15,799 nucleotides of DNA from Intestinibacter sp. (GTDB lineage Bacteria > Bacillota > Clostridia > Peptostreptococcales > Peptostreptococcaceae), in the NCBI RefSeq assembly GCF_022780145.1, contig NZ_JALEXO010000278.1:1-15799 (forward strand), in the 5' to 3' direction. The position numbers and the translations under genes are program-made. The number at the start of each line of letters is the position of its first letter. Position 1 is the first letter of the stretch. The notes below the pieces were generated by a model that saw only the letters and a list, made by a program, of their open reading frames with translations, was not told the origin of the DNA and made no database searches. This document shows, piece by piece, positions 7,404 to 14,931 of the stretch.

Positions 7404-7625
7404 TTACAGTTTTATTATATTAGCTATTTTATTATAAGTAAAATATATAAGTTTTATAAAAGTAATAGGCAAATCTATATCATAGGAAAATTTTGAGAGA
7501 GATATAGAGGAGTCAATATTATCTAATATATCATGGCTATCTTTAGCGAAGCTACTTCCATGTGCCTTGCTATTATGAATATATTTAAGAACTTTGTGAA
7601 AAATTATAGTTTTAAATATATATTT
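7404..7625 (-). pseudogene. possible remnant of a decayed coding region
   Basis: On the minus strand a frame stays open for 73 codons between TGA (7628-7626) and TAA (7406-7404), with no start codon or ribosome site. Its middle part reads like real protein (KAHGSSFAKDSHDIL, then FSYDIDLPITFIKLIY). I do not recognise a family. In DNA this AT-rich, an open run of this length can occur by chance. Its end overlaps the CHR promoter, and it lies immediately downstream of the transposase-like gene on the same strand. Confidence 0.25.
7414..7442 (-). promoter_or_regulatory. sigma-A-type promoter of the CHR pair
   Basis: Reading the minus strand, TTTACT (7442-7437) is a partial -35 match. It is followed after 17 nt by a perfect TATAAT (7419-7414), about 38 nt upstream of the start codon. 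Confidence 0.55.
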
Positions 7626-7645
7626 TCAAAAATAAAATCTATTCA

Positions 7646-8773
7646 CTATAACGATTCTACAAATCTATTTTTTATCATATACTGAGTAATATAAAGATCA
7701 CTTGTCGCTAACTCCATAAATAATTCCTTTATTCGATTAAATTCTTTATATTTCTTACTTATAAATAAAAACTTAAACCACATTAAATAATTATTTAAAT
7801 ATTTAGTAGCGATTCCATTGAAATTTCTCATCCATTCTCTTAATTCTCTATTATATTTAAAAACTCGTTTCACGTTGTAAATAGGGTTATATTGTCCAAA
7901 TACTTTAACTAATTTTAAATTTAGCTTTCTAGCTACTTCCCTATACTTCCATGAATACACACATAAAGTTACATTTTTTTCTACTTTCCCCTCAAAAAAT
8001 GACACCATATCTTTTGATTTGATTTTATTATTAATTTTTCCAAAATCATTATCTACTATTCTTGTAAGTATATGTCCCTTTTTATCAATTGCTGTATTAA
8101 TACAAATTTGACTCTGTTTAATGTTATTGTCACTTGGTATCATACCTGGAGTTCTATTAAAATGAATACCTAGACAAGGCACTCTACTTTTATCAAACGT
8201 TTTAAAATATTTTTCATCAAAATGCATATAAGCAGGCGATCCTTTGAAGGATTCGTTGATATAGCAAGCATCTGTCTCAACTATACCCTCTAAAGTTTCA
8301 TCTTTTAAAGATACATTAATCACATCTAAAATTTTGTGACGCATAAAAAATGCAGTTGGCACGCTGACCCCAACTTCTTCTGCGCACATTCTAATAGTTC
8401 CACCTTCTATCATAAATTGACAATATTTTAGCCATTTTTCCAAGCTCAATTTTGTATTAGATAGTGGAGAAAGACTTCTTTCATCAAATGTTCTTCTACA
8501 TTTTTTGCAAATATATCTTTGACGACCATATGTCTTTCCATTTTTATTTAACTCTGTATGTCCACATTTAGGGCATTTAAGACCTTTTTTAAATCTACCT
8601 TCTAAAATCTCGTCTTTTCCTTCTTTTTCATCATAAAACCCTAAATTATATAAATTTTTTAATTTTTGTTGAGCTAACGCTATTAAAGAACTCATTTCTT
8701 CTATATTTAAATTATCTACCATTGATCTAATTTTTTTAGAACTAAAAATATTTGAATGTTCTTGTCGAAACAT
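7646..8773 (-). CDS. IS1595/ISXO2-like transposase, probably inactive
   Basis: This is a 375-residue protein with the layout of IS1595-family transposases. It has an N-terminal zinc ribbon (Cys67-X2-Cys70 and Cys89-X2-Cys92), a helix-turn-helix-like segment (about 128-149) and an ISXO2-like catalytic domain with the first acidic residue in VETDACY (Asp168). The C-terminal block WMRNFNGIATKYLNNYLMWF is the family's best-conserved tail. The second catalytic aspartate, normally in a DS(W/F)..Y motif, appears replaced by Tyr273 in CVYSWKY. The third motif, usually VN..H or IEN, reads NVKRVFKYN. No terminal inverted repeats or target duplication were found by eye, so the element limits are unknown. 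The frame is intact, with an AGAGGTG ribosome site upstream. It is either a decaying copy or a domesticated protein. Confidence 0.8.
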   Translation of the reverse strand: MFRQEHSNIFSSKKIRSMVDNLNIEEMSSLIALAQQKLKNLYNLGFYDEKEGKDEILEGRFKKGLKCPKCGHTELNKNGKTYGRQRYICKKCRRTFDERSLSPLSNTKLSLEKWLKYCQFMIEGGTIRMCAEEVGVSVPTAFFMRHKILDVINVSLKDETLEGIVETDACYINESFKGSPAYMHFDEKYFKTFDKSRVPCLGIHFNRTPGMIPSDNNIKQSQICINTAIDKKGHILTRIVDNDFGKINNKIKSKDMVSFFEGKVEKNVTLCVYSWKYREVARKLNLKLVKVFGQYNPIYNVKRVFKYNRELREWMRNFNGIATKYLNNYLMWFKFLFISKKYKEFNRIKELFMELATSDLYITQYMIKNRFVESL

Positions 8774-9005
8774 AATGCACCTCTTCCTGATTTATGTAAT
8801 TCATAATGTAAATCACTAATTTTGAATATTTTGACTTTTATATAAATTCTTGGTTATATTATGCCCTAACAAAATTTATTTCATACATATGTCACAAAAT
8901 CATTAAACATATTTATAATAGTTCTAAGTTGAGTATATATACAACAAAACCTATAAAATTTTATAATTTTTATTTATTTCAAATTTATATGAATTACTTG
9001 CAAAT

Positions 9006-9038
9006 AAAAAGGAGAACCAAAACTAATTTTGATTCTCC
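9006..9038 (-). terminator. intrinsic terminator of typA
   Basis: On the minus strand GGAGAATCAAAA (9038-9027) pairs with TTTTGGTTCTCC (9022-9011) in a 12-bp stem with one G-U pair and a 4-nt loop. It is followed by TTTTT. It begins 11 nt after the typA stop. Confidence 0.9.
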
Positions 9039-9049
9039 TCGGGTTTTAT

Positions 9050-10885
9050 CTATTTCATTGCTTCTCTTTGTCTTTGTTTGTTATATTGTAATCTTTCGTG
9101 AGCATTTAAGTATTTCTTTCTAAGTCTTATAGCATTTGGAGTGATTTCAACTAATTCGTCGTCATCTATAAATTCTAGAGCTTCTTCAAGAGTGAATACT
9201 TTTGCTGGGTTTAATTTGATAGCATCGTCAGTACCAGAAGCACGAACGTTAGTAAGTTTTTTATTCTTACATGGGTTAACTACCATATCTTCACTTCTTG
9301 AGTTCATTCCGATTATCATACCTTCATAAACTTCAACACCTGGGTCTACAAACATTTGAGCTCTTTCACTTAAAGCATTAAGACCGTATGCCATAGTAGT
9401 ACCAGGTCCTTGAGCTATTAGAACACCATTACTTCTTGAAGGTATTTCACCTTTGTGGTCTTCATATCTTGCAAAAGATCTGACCATGTTTCCTTCACCA
9501 CGAGTGTCGTTTATAAATTCAGATCTATATCCTAAAAGTCCACGAGTTGGAGCAGAGAATTCGATTTTTACGTAATCTCCTTCTATAGACATTGCTTCCA
9601 TAACACCTTTTCTCATGTTCATCTTGTTTATTACAGTACCTGAGTAAACTTCAGGGCAGTTTATTATAACTTTTTCGATTGGTTCTTGAACTCTACCATC
9701 TTCTAATCTGTGCATTAAAACTTCTGGCTTAGATACACCTACTTCATATCCTTCACGTCTCATATTTTCAAGTAATATTGATAGATGAAGCTCACCACGA
9801 CCACTTACCTTGTATCCATCAGTAGTATCAAGTGGTTCAACCTTAAGTCCTACGTTTACTTCAAGTTCTTTTTCTAGTCTATCTTTTAAATGTCTAGTTG
9901 TTACGAATTTACCGCTCTTACCAGCAAAAGGTGAATCGTTAACTAAGAAGTTCATAGATAGAGTAGGTTCTTCTATGTGTATCATTTCCATTGGAAGTGG
10001 ATTTGTAACTTCACATATAGTTTCACCTATAGATATATCAGGTATACCTGCTATAACTACTATTTCACCGCTTCCAGCTTCGTCTACTTCTACTTGTTTA
10101 AGTCCTTCATATACTGATAGCTTAGATATTTTACCTCTAGATACAACTTGTCCTGCTTTACATACAGCTACTTGTTCACCGTTTTTTACAGTACCTTTGT
10201 AAACTCTACCTATTCCAAGTCTACCTATATAATCATCGTAAGCTAGAGCTGATATTTGAAGTTGAAGATGTTTATCGTCGTAATCTGGATAAGCTTCAAC
10301 ATGGTTTACTATAGTTTCAAATAGTGGAGCTAAGTCAGTACTATCGTCATCCATTTCACGTTTAGCTATACCTTGTTTAGCTATACCGTAGATTATAGGG
10401 AAGTCGCATTGTTCGTCAGTTGCATTTAAGTCTACGAATAAATCGAATACTTCGTCTACAACTTCTTCAGCTCTTTGATCTTTTTTATCTATTTTGTTTA
10501 TAAATAGTATTGGTCTAAGACCTAATTCTAATGATTTTTGTAAAACGAATCTTGTTTGAGGCATTGGTCCTTCTGAAGCATCTACAAGTAGTATAACTGT
10601 ATCGACAGTTTTTATAACACGTTCTACTTCTGATGAGAAGTCACTATGTCCTGGTGTATCAACTATGTTTATTTTGTAGTCTTTGTAGTTGATAGAACAG
10701 TTTTTAGAGTATATTGTTATACCTCTTTCGGCTTCAAGGTCGTTGCTGTCCATTACACATTCTTTTACTATTTCGTTTTCTCTAAATACACCGCTTTGAG
10801 CTAAGAATGCATCAACTAAAGTTGATTTTCCGGCATCGACATGGGCAATTACTGCGATATTTATTATTTTATGTTTAGTTGACAT
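9050..10885 (-). CDS. typA: ribosome-associated translational GTPase TypA/BipA
   Basis: TypA is a GTPase related to EF-G and LepA that binds the 70S ribosome and supports ribosome assembly and growth under cold or other stress. The 611-residue length is normal. The G motifs are complete: G1 AHVDAGKST (residues 14-22), G2 ERGIT, G3 DTPGHSDF and G4 NKID. A translation-factor beta-barrel (about 200-290), EF-G-like domains, and the TypA-specific C-terminal region (RSEDMVVNPCKNKKLTNVRA to the end) follow. G1 has Ala where most TypA proteins have His (AHVDHGKTT); the Ala form is also usual in EF-G/TetM-type factors. The ATG has GGAG 8 nt upstream. It is a single-gene unit with its own promoter, a roughly 135-nt leader containing a strong hairpin, and a terminator. 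Confidence 0.97.
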   Translation of the reverse strand: MSTKHKIINIAVIAHVDAGKSTLVDAFLAQSGVFRENEIVKECVMDSNDLEAERGITIYSKNCSINYKDYKINIVDTPGHSDFSSEVERVIKTVDTVILLVDASEGPMPQTRFVLQKSLELGLRPILFINKIDKKDQRAEEVVDEVFDLFVDLNATDEQCDFPIIYGIAKQGIAKREMDDDSTDLAPLFETIVNHVEAYPDYDDKHLQLQISALAYDDYIGRLGIGRVYKGTVKNGEQVAVCKAGQVVSRGKISKLSVYEGLKQVEVDEAGSGEIVVIAGIPDISIGETICEVTNPLPMEMIHIEEPTLSMNFLVNDSPFAGKSGKFVTTRHLKDRLEKELEVNVGLKVEPLDTTDGYKVSGRGELHLSILLENMRREGYEVGVSKPEVLMHRLEDGRVQEPIEKVIINCPEVYSGTVINKMNMRKGVMEAMSIEGDYVKIEFSAPTRGLLGYRSEFINDTRGEGNMVRSFARYEDHKGEIPSRSNGVLIAQGPGTTMAYGLNALSERAQMFVDPGVEVYEGMIIGMNSRSEDMVVNPCKNKKLTNVRASGTDDAIKLNPAKVFTLEEALEFIDDDELVEITPNAIRLRKKYLNAHERLQYNKQRQREAMK

Positions 10886-10919
10886 ATAAAAATCTCCTTT
10901 TCTTAATTTATATAATGTA

Positions 10920-10959
10920 GAAAATTATATTTTTTAAAACGCCATTAAATATAATTTTC
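10920..10959 (-). promoter_or_regulatory. hairpin in the typA 5' leader
   Basis: GAAAATTATATTT (10920-10932) and AAATATAATTTTC (10947-10959) form a perfect 13-bp inverted repeat around a 14-nt loop that contains GGCG on the transcript. It ends about 20 nt upstream of the typA ribosome site. A smaller hairpin (TCTTC/GAAGA, about 10996-11009) lies nearer the 5' end. There is no run of U after the large stem, so it is not a terminator for typA transcription. Confidence 0.55.
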
Positions 10960-11027
10960 ACAAATGTATTTCAAAAAATTCCCTGAACTTAATAATCTTC
11001 AACCGAAGACTTTTTCATAACTAAGCT

Positions 11028-11056
11028 ATTATATCATAATGGAATATAGTATACAA
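11028..11056 (-). promoter_or_regulatory. sigma-A-type promoter of typA
   Basis: On the minus strand TTGTAT (11056-11051), a 17-nt spacer and TATAAT (11033-11028) make a near-consensus promoter. Transcription would start near 11021, giving a leader of about 135 nt. Confidence 0.75.
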
Positions 11057-11114
11057 GATGTATAAAATTTCAATCTCATAAAAATATTGCAAAATGTAAA
11101 AAATTATTTTAATA

Positions 11115-11642
11115 TTATCGACTTAATAAATATTCTCTGTGCAAAGCCCAAGTATTATTCTCCCATTTAAATACAGTTATATTGTCGAAGTCGCATTCAA
11201 AATCGCAAGGAATTACTCTTACATAGTCCCATAATTCATCGAATATCTTTTGAATTTTTTTAGATGAAATAGTAACGTGGAATACTTTGTTTTTTCCTTC
11301 GCCTTTTTTGAAATTTATATAAGGAATTTTCGAAATTTCATCGATTAATTTATCGTGTAGAGCTTTTCCTTCTTTGCTCATATTTACCTTCATATATACA
11401 ACTCGATTGTCAAAATGGTCGTATCCCTTTATTTTGTACTTTTCGCTTTTATGTTTTGACGAAAAATCTTTTAGTACTCTATCTAAATCAGAAATATCAT
11501 CGGCTTCAAATGGCGCTTTTATTGTAAAATGAGCTGGCAATTTAGAGGATTTTGCGCCTAATTCTCTGAAGACTTCTTTTCTAAGGTTGTTGTTGAAGTT
11601 GCCAGCAGGTCCTTTTACTACACTTACTATTACGTATCTCAA
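11115..11642 (-). CDS. 2H phosphoesterase superfamily protein (2'-5' RNA ligase/YjcG-like)
   Basis: This is a 175-residue protein of the 2H superfamily, whose members cleave or ligate 2'-5' or cyclic phosphodiester bonds in RNA or nucleotides. The two catalytic HxT motifs are clear: His38-Phe-Thr40 in AHFTIKAPF and His122-Val-Thr124 in FHVTIS, about 84 residues apart as expected. The start is TTG at 11642, supported by GGAG 8 nt upstream; the nearer ATG in that leader is followed at once by a stop. It has its own promoter. No terminator was seen before the typA promoter, so some read-through into typA is possible. The physiological substrate of these small clostridial proteins is unknown. Confidence 0.85.
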   Translation of the reverse strand: MRYVIVSVVKGPAGNFNNNLRKEVFRELGAKSSKLPAHFTIKAPFEADDISDLDRVLKDFSSKHKSEKYKIKGYDHFDNRVVYMKVNMSKEGKALHDKLIDEISKIPYINFKKGEGKNKVFHVTISSKKIQKIFDELWDYVRVIPCDFECDFDNITVFKWENNTWALHREYLLSR

Positions 11643-11673
11643 ATTATCATCTCCAATTTTAAAAATTAAATGT

Positions 11674-11702
11674 AGTATATATTAAAGATTATGGAAAATC
11701 AA
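11674..11702 (-). promoter_or_regulatory. sigma-A-type promoter of the 2H phosphoesterase gene
   Basis: On the minus strand TTGATT (11702-11697), a 17-nt spacer and TATACT (11679-11674). The predicted start near 11667 leaves a short leader of about 25 nt. Confidence 0.65.
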
Positions 11703-11733
11703 GGGTTGAAGAGAGGTATTGATATATATAAAT

Positions 11734-11781
11734 TAAAAATACTTACATCTAGTAAATATAAAAATTATTACTTAGATGTAA
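11734..11781 (-). terminator. intrinsic terminator of the asparaginase gene
   Basis: TTACTTAGATGTAA (11768-11781) pairs with TTACATCTAGTAA (11743-11755) with one bulged base and a 12-nt loop. On the minus strand it is followed by GTATTTTTA. It starts about 20 nt past the asparaginase stop. Confidence 0.75.
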
Positions 11782-11800
11782 TTTTATTATGTTATTAATT

Positions 11801-12808
11801 TTATTTAAAATTTAATTTAAAGTCCGCAATTATATTTCCAATCGGAAGCTTTGTATTAGAATAAATAACAGGTTTTACAAATCTATCTAAGCTTTTTATC
11901 TCAGAATCCCTTAAAAGATCTAACTGAATAAGCGTGCTCATAACTGCTGGATATAAGGCTCTAAAATTGCCATCTTCTACCTTGAAAGTTATACCCATAT
12001 CTTTATCCTTAATACCGATACAGTAAATACCTTCTGCACCGAGTTTTCCGCATAAACGACCGTTTGTGTTTTTTATTAGCTCTGTACAAAAGCCATTTGT
12101 ACCTGCTATCATCTCTGGATGAGCGTTCATTGCATCGAATATTTTATTGCATGCGAATTTATAGTTTTCATCTAATTTATCCGGTGTAGCAAGCTTAGCA
12201 TAGCCTATAGACATATTTTTGATAGGCATACCGTGTACTGGAACTCCGCACCCATCTGTACCTATAAATATATTTTCCGGTTTAATATCGCACATACTAG
12301 AAATAACTTGTAAAACCTCCTTTTGCATTGGGTGGTCAGGTTGATTATATGTTTCTATAGGATATCCCTTTGTTTTACATACTGATAAAAATCCACTGTG
12401 TTTTCCTGAACAGTCTGAATTTAGTTGGTCTATTTTGTGGTGATTTAATAATTGTTCCTTCATATAATCTTCACTTATAGATAGAGGACTTCCACATAAT
12501 AAATCGTTCTTTGTGCATTCTATTTTTTCAAGTATTTCAGAAATTACTTTTCTATGCATTTCTTCGCCGTAATGAGATGCACACATTATAGCTAGCTGCT
12601 CATCAGTGAAATTGTATTTTTCATAAGCTTTAGATAAGATCACATTGAGTGCTTGAAGTGGTTTTGCAGCGGATCTCATATAAGTTATTAGATTTTCGTC
12701 TCCAGCAGAGGCTATAATTTCTCCTGAGCTGTTGGCAACTACTATTGAAACATTATGTTTAGATTCAACAATATTTCCCCTAGTAACATTTACTATTGCA
12801 TTTGACAT
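11801..12808 (-). CDS. L-asparaginase, Rhizobium etli type (asparaginase II family)
   Basis: This cytoplasmic enzyme hydrolyses asparagine to aspartate and ammonia. It belongs to the R. etli/thermolabile class, unrelated to the E. coli AnsA/AnsB fold and built like serine beta-lactamases. No signal peptide is present. The active-site residues known from R. etli ReAV are all present with a constant offset of two: Ser46 and Lys49 (RSAAKP), Cys133 and Lys136 (DCSGK), and Cys187 (TDGCG), the last three forming the zinc site. The 335-residue length is normal. The ATG has GGGAGA 7 nt upstream. It is a single-gene unit with its own promoter and terminator, divergent from the unknown gene at 13057. 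Confidence 0.93.
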   Translation of the reverse strand: MSNAIVNVTRGNIVESKHNVSIVVANSSGEIIASAGDENLITYMRSAAKPLQALNVILSKAYEKYNFTDEQLAIMCASHYGEEMHRKVISEILEKIECTKNDLLCGSPLSISEDYMKEQLLNHHKIDQLNSDCSGKHSGFLSVCKTKGYPIETYNQPDHPMQKEVLQVISSMCDIKPENIFIGTDGCGVPVHGMPIKNMSIGYAKLATPDKLDENYKFACNKIFDAMNAHPEMIAGTNGFCTELIKNTNGRLCGKLGAEGIYCIGIKDKDMGITFKVEDGNFRALYPAVMSTLIQLDLLRDSEIKSLDRFVKPVIYSNTKLPIGNIIADFKLNFK

Positions 12809-12842
12809 GATAACATCTCCCTTTTATAAATATTTGCTAAGT

Positions 12843-12872
12843 ATAATATGTTCTATTTACTATAGTATACAA
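12843..12872 (-). promoter_or_regulatory. probable promoter of the asparaginase gene
   Basis: On the minus strand TTGTAT (12872-12867), an 18-nt spacer and TATTAT (12848-12843). An overlapping TATACT offers an alternative -10, so the exact boxes are uncertain. Confidence 0.45.
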
Positions 12873-12902
12873 CGAAATACTAATGATAAAATATAAATAT
12901 TT

Positions 12903-12911
12903 TGGTATAAT
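12903..12911 (+). promoter_or_regulatory. extended -10 promoter of the unknown gene at 13057
   Basis: TGGTATAAT is a perfect extended -10 (TGnTATAAT). No convincing -35 lies 16-18 nt upstream. Transcription would begin near 12918, at the foot of the leader hairpin and back-to-back with the asparaginase promoter. Confidence 0.6.
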
Positions 12912-12918
12912 TTATAGT

Positions 12919-13038
12919 AAAAATAAGCCTTAAGCTATAATTTATTTATAGCTGGTTCCATGGTAAGAAATAGGCTTATTTTTAGAGGTGGGACTGCGAA
13001 CTCGATTTTATTGAAAAAACTTTATAGAAGTTTTTCAA
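12919..13038 (+). promoter_or_regulatory. structured 5' leader of the unknown gene
   Basis: AAAAATAAGCCT (12919-12930) pairs perfectly with AGGCTTATTTTT (12972-12983), enclosing an inner hairpin AGCTATAA/TTATAGCT (12933-12953). This first structure ends in a U-rich strand and could act as a weak terminator or attenuator. After a single-stranded GAGGTGGGACTGCGAACTCG, a second hairpin TTGAAAAAACTT/AAGTTTTTCAA (13011-13038, one bulge) ends directly before the ribosome site AAGGAG (13041-13046). The GGTGGGACTGCG stretch is reminiscent of a T-box core, but no stem I specifier loop or terminator pairing was found. I cannot assign a known riboswitch class. Confidence 0.5.
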
Positions 13039-13056
13039 GGAAGGAGAGGTCGTGTT

Positions 13057-14268
13057 ATGAATGAATATGGAATTAGCAAGTACGAGGAGTTGATGAAAAA
13101 GTATAAGCGAACAATCCAAGATGATCCAGTTGATATGAAAGAATATATGATATTGGATGAGACTGGGCTGGGTTTAGATGAGTCGCTTGAGTTTTGTGAT
13201 TTTAAAAATAGTAAATTGTTAGAATGTAAGTTGGATTTATTTGAAAAGGTTGAGCTCATATTTGACTCGAGAGGTTCTGACTGTGGTTTTGAATTTGTTA
13301 AATTTACCTTTGAGGATTTGGACTTTTATGAAAATAACTTTTTATATAAGGATTTAGAAGATTGGGAAGATGTTAAAACTGGATGGATAAAATATATTTT
13401 AGAGGTAATGGAATTTGTCATTTTAAAAGGTAAGTTTAGAATATCGTTTGAATTCGATTTGGAAGTAAAAACTAAAACAAAGGTCAAAGAAAAAGTCAAA
13501 AGGAAAAGAAAAACTCAAATAATTGAAATTGAGGCTAGGTACTTGACTATTGAAAAAATGGATAATTTTGAATTCAAAAGCAATCAAATTTCATGTGATG
13601 AAATTGAAATGAAATATGATGGTATGGAAATAATATACAGCCAGAAAAAAGTCGATTCCTTAGTAGAAAACTTAAAGATAAGTCGTAAAAAGGCTATGAA
13701 ACTAAGTGATTTCTATGATGAATATAAAAACTATGAATATCGATTTTCAAATGTATACAGAGGTATTATCATAGATAAAAAAGGAAATTTTAATCTTGAA
13801 CATATAAAGAATTTATATAGTATATCAGAGGGATTAAAATCTCTATTAACTGATATGTACTTGATTTGGAGTAAGGTTATTTCTTGTGGCAAAACAAATT
13901 TGGACGATGAGTTTTATATTGTATTTCATTTAAATGAATCGTATATGACAGATGGATCTTATTTTAAGTATGATGATTATGAGCATGGTGATGGAGTTTT
14001 CGATGAACTGTACGAAAGAAAATGTTCAAATGAAATTGTACTTGTTAAATTTAAAGGAGTTAGCTTTTTAAAAGGAATTGATCTAATTGGAGAATCTATA
14101 GGCTATAATTATGTCGAAGTGAATCCTGATAATATTGATTTTAGGATAGGAAACAAAAATGCTGAGTTTTTTACAATTCATGCAAGAGATGTAGAAGTCG
14201 ATATATTAGATAATTGTAGAAGATTTTTTGAATGGCCAACTTATTGGAATAATTTAGGAAATAAATAG
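13057..14268 (+). CDS. hypothetical protein, 403 residues, no recognised family
   Basis: I do not recognise this protein. It is strongly charged, rich in Glu, Asp, Lys, Tyr and Phe, with no signal peptide, membrane segment, coiled-coil heptads or obvious catalytic motif, so it is probably cytoplasmic. An N-terminal acidic part (1-137) is followed by a very basic stretch (138-153, alternating Lys/Thr/Val, then KRKRK) and a mixed C-terminal half. Acidic-aromatic patches include YFKYDDYEHGDGVFDELYERK. The start is secure: ATG with AAGGAG about 10 nt upstream. It is transcribed alone, from an extended -10 promoter through a structured leader to a strong terminator. More Phe TTT and Gly GGT/GGA codons than in the operon at the left may point to a different history, but this was not counted. 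Confidence 0.8.
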   Translation: MNEYGISKYEELMKKYKRTIQDDPVDMKEYMILDETGLGLDESLEFCDFKNSKLLECKLDLFEKVELIFDSRGSDCGFEFVKFTFEDLDFYENNFLYKDLEDWEDVKTGWIKYILEVMEFVILKGKFRISFEFDLEVKTKTKVKEKVKRKRKTQIIEIEARYLTIEKMDNFEFKSNQISCDEIEMKYDGMEIIYSQKKVDSLVENLKISRKKAMKLSDFYDEYKNYEYRFSNVYRGIIIDKKGNFNLEHIKNLYSISEGLKSLLTDMYLIWSKVISCGKTNLDDEFYIVFHLNESYMTDGSYFKYDDYEHGDGVFDELYERKCSNEIVLVKFKGVSFLKGIDLIGESIGYNYVEVNPDNIDFRIGNKNAEFFTIHARDVEVDILDNCRRFFEWPTYWNNLGNK

Positions 14269-14278
14269 AAGTAATATA

Positions 14279-14325
14279 ATAGCCCTTAATGAATAAATTA
14301 TATTCGTTAGGGGCTATATTTTTAG
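14279..14325. terminator. bidirectional intrinsic terminator between the unknown gene and the coat gene
   Basis: ATAGCCCTTAATGAATA (14279-14295) pairs over 17 bp with TATTCGTTAGGGGCTAT (14301-14317), with two G-U pairs and a 5-nt loop. It is followed by ATTTTTAG. The genes on either side converge on it. Confidence 0.92.
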
Positions 14326-14802
14326 TTAACTGTACATACCGTGTTGACTCATATAGTTGTAGATCTTTTCGCCGTGTTCCTGTTCTTCCTTTTGGATGTG
14401 GTTTAAAAGCTGTCTTATATTTTTATCTCTAAATTCAAAAATAGCAGTGTCGTATGTAGATGAAACGTACTTTTCTGTAGATAGAGCATCTTGGCATAGT
14501 AATTTATCTGATTCGTCGTAATTAATCGGAGCTGAACTTTGCAAGCTGCTTAGGTCAAATTGAGATTGAGAATTTGTGCTTTGTTGTCCTTGAGCTTGGT
14601 TCATAGCAGGGATAGTTCCGTTTAAAATTTGGTTTATTGTGTTTAGATGCTGTTGTTCCTTTTGAGCTAGGGAATTAAATAGAGATTTTAATTCTTGGCA
14701 ATTCGCCTTTTCAGCGTGCTCTTTGTATTTTGCGACACATAGAGTCTCGTGGCTCTTTGCATCTTCTAGTAAAAGTCTCTCTTTAGTAGTTAAATTAATC
14801 AT
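14326..14802 (-). CDS. spore coat protein, CotF/ferritin-like family
   Basis: This is a small helical protein, 158 residues from ATG 14802, with two halves of ferritin-like four-helix character. Each half ends in a Glu-rich helix carrying a histidine: QKEQQHLNTIN in the first and QKEEQEHGEKIYNYM in the second. A Gln/Ser-rich linker (AQGQQSTNSQSQ) joins them. CotF-type proteins assemble into the outer layers of the endospore, which indicates a sporulating host. The frame is open 16 codons further upstream, but GAGGTG (14814-14809) lies about 6 nt before ATG 14802 and the upstream residues do not resemble the family, so the shorter form is chosen. Expression is probably mother-cell specific; I saw no clear sigma-E or sigma-K promoter. 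Some relatives are annotated only as DUF-type ferritin-like proteins. Confidence 0.8.
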   Translation of the reverse strand: MINLTTKERLLLEDAKSHETLCVAKYKEHAEKANCQELKSLFNSLAQKEQQHLNTINQILNGTIPAMNQAQGQQSTNSQSQFDLSSLQSSAPINYDESDKLLCQDALSTEKYVSSTYDTAIFEFRDKNIRQLLNHIQKEEQEHGEKIYNYMSQHGMYS

Positions 14803-14931
14803 CGTAATCACCTCAGTAATATTTTGTATAAATTTATTAAAAATATTCATATATACGCTATTTTTTAGTAAATAAAATGTAACTTTTTATCAAGCTTTTC
14901 TATAAGATATATTAATTAGGAAGGTGATATA

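Noticed and set aside
7620..9000. Complete insertion sequence with terminal repeats
   Set aside because: I compared the flanks on both sides by eye and found no convincing inverted repeats or target-site duplication, so only the transposase gene is listed.
8929..10202. Plus-strand open frames at 8929-9123, 9141-9329 and 9810-10202
   Set aside because: They lie over the typA terminator or opposite typA, and their Ser/Thr-rich translations are typical of antisense frames.
12984..13010. T-box or SAM-I (S-box) riboswitch
   Set aside because: GGTGGGACTGCG resembles the T-box core and AGAGGTGG resembles the start of an S-box, but the specifier stem, terminator/antiterminator pairing and S-box core are missing.
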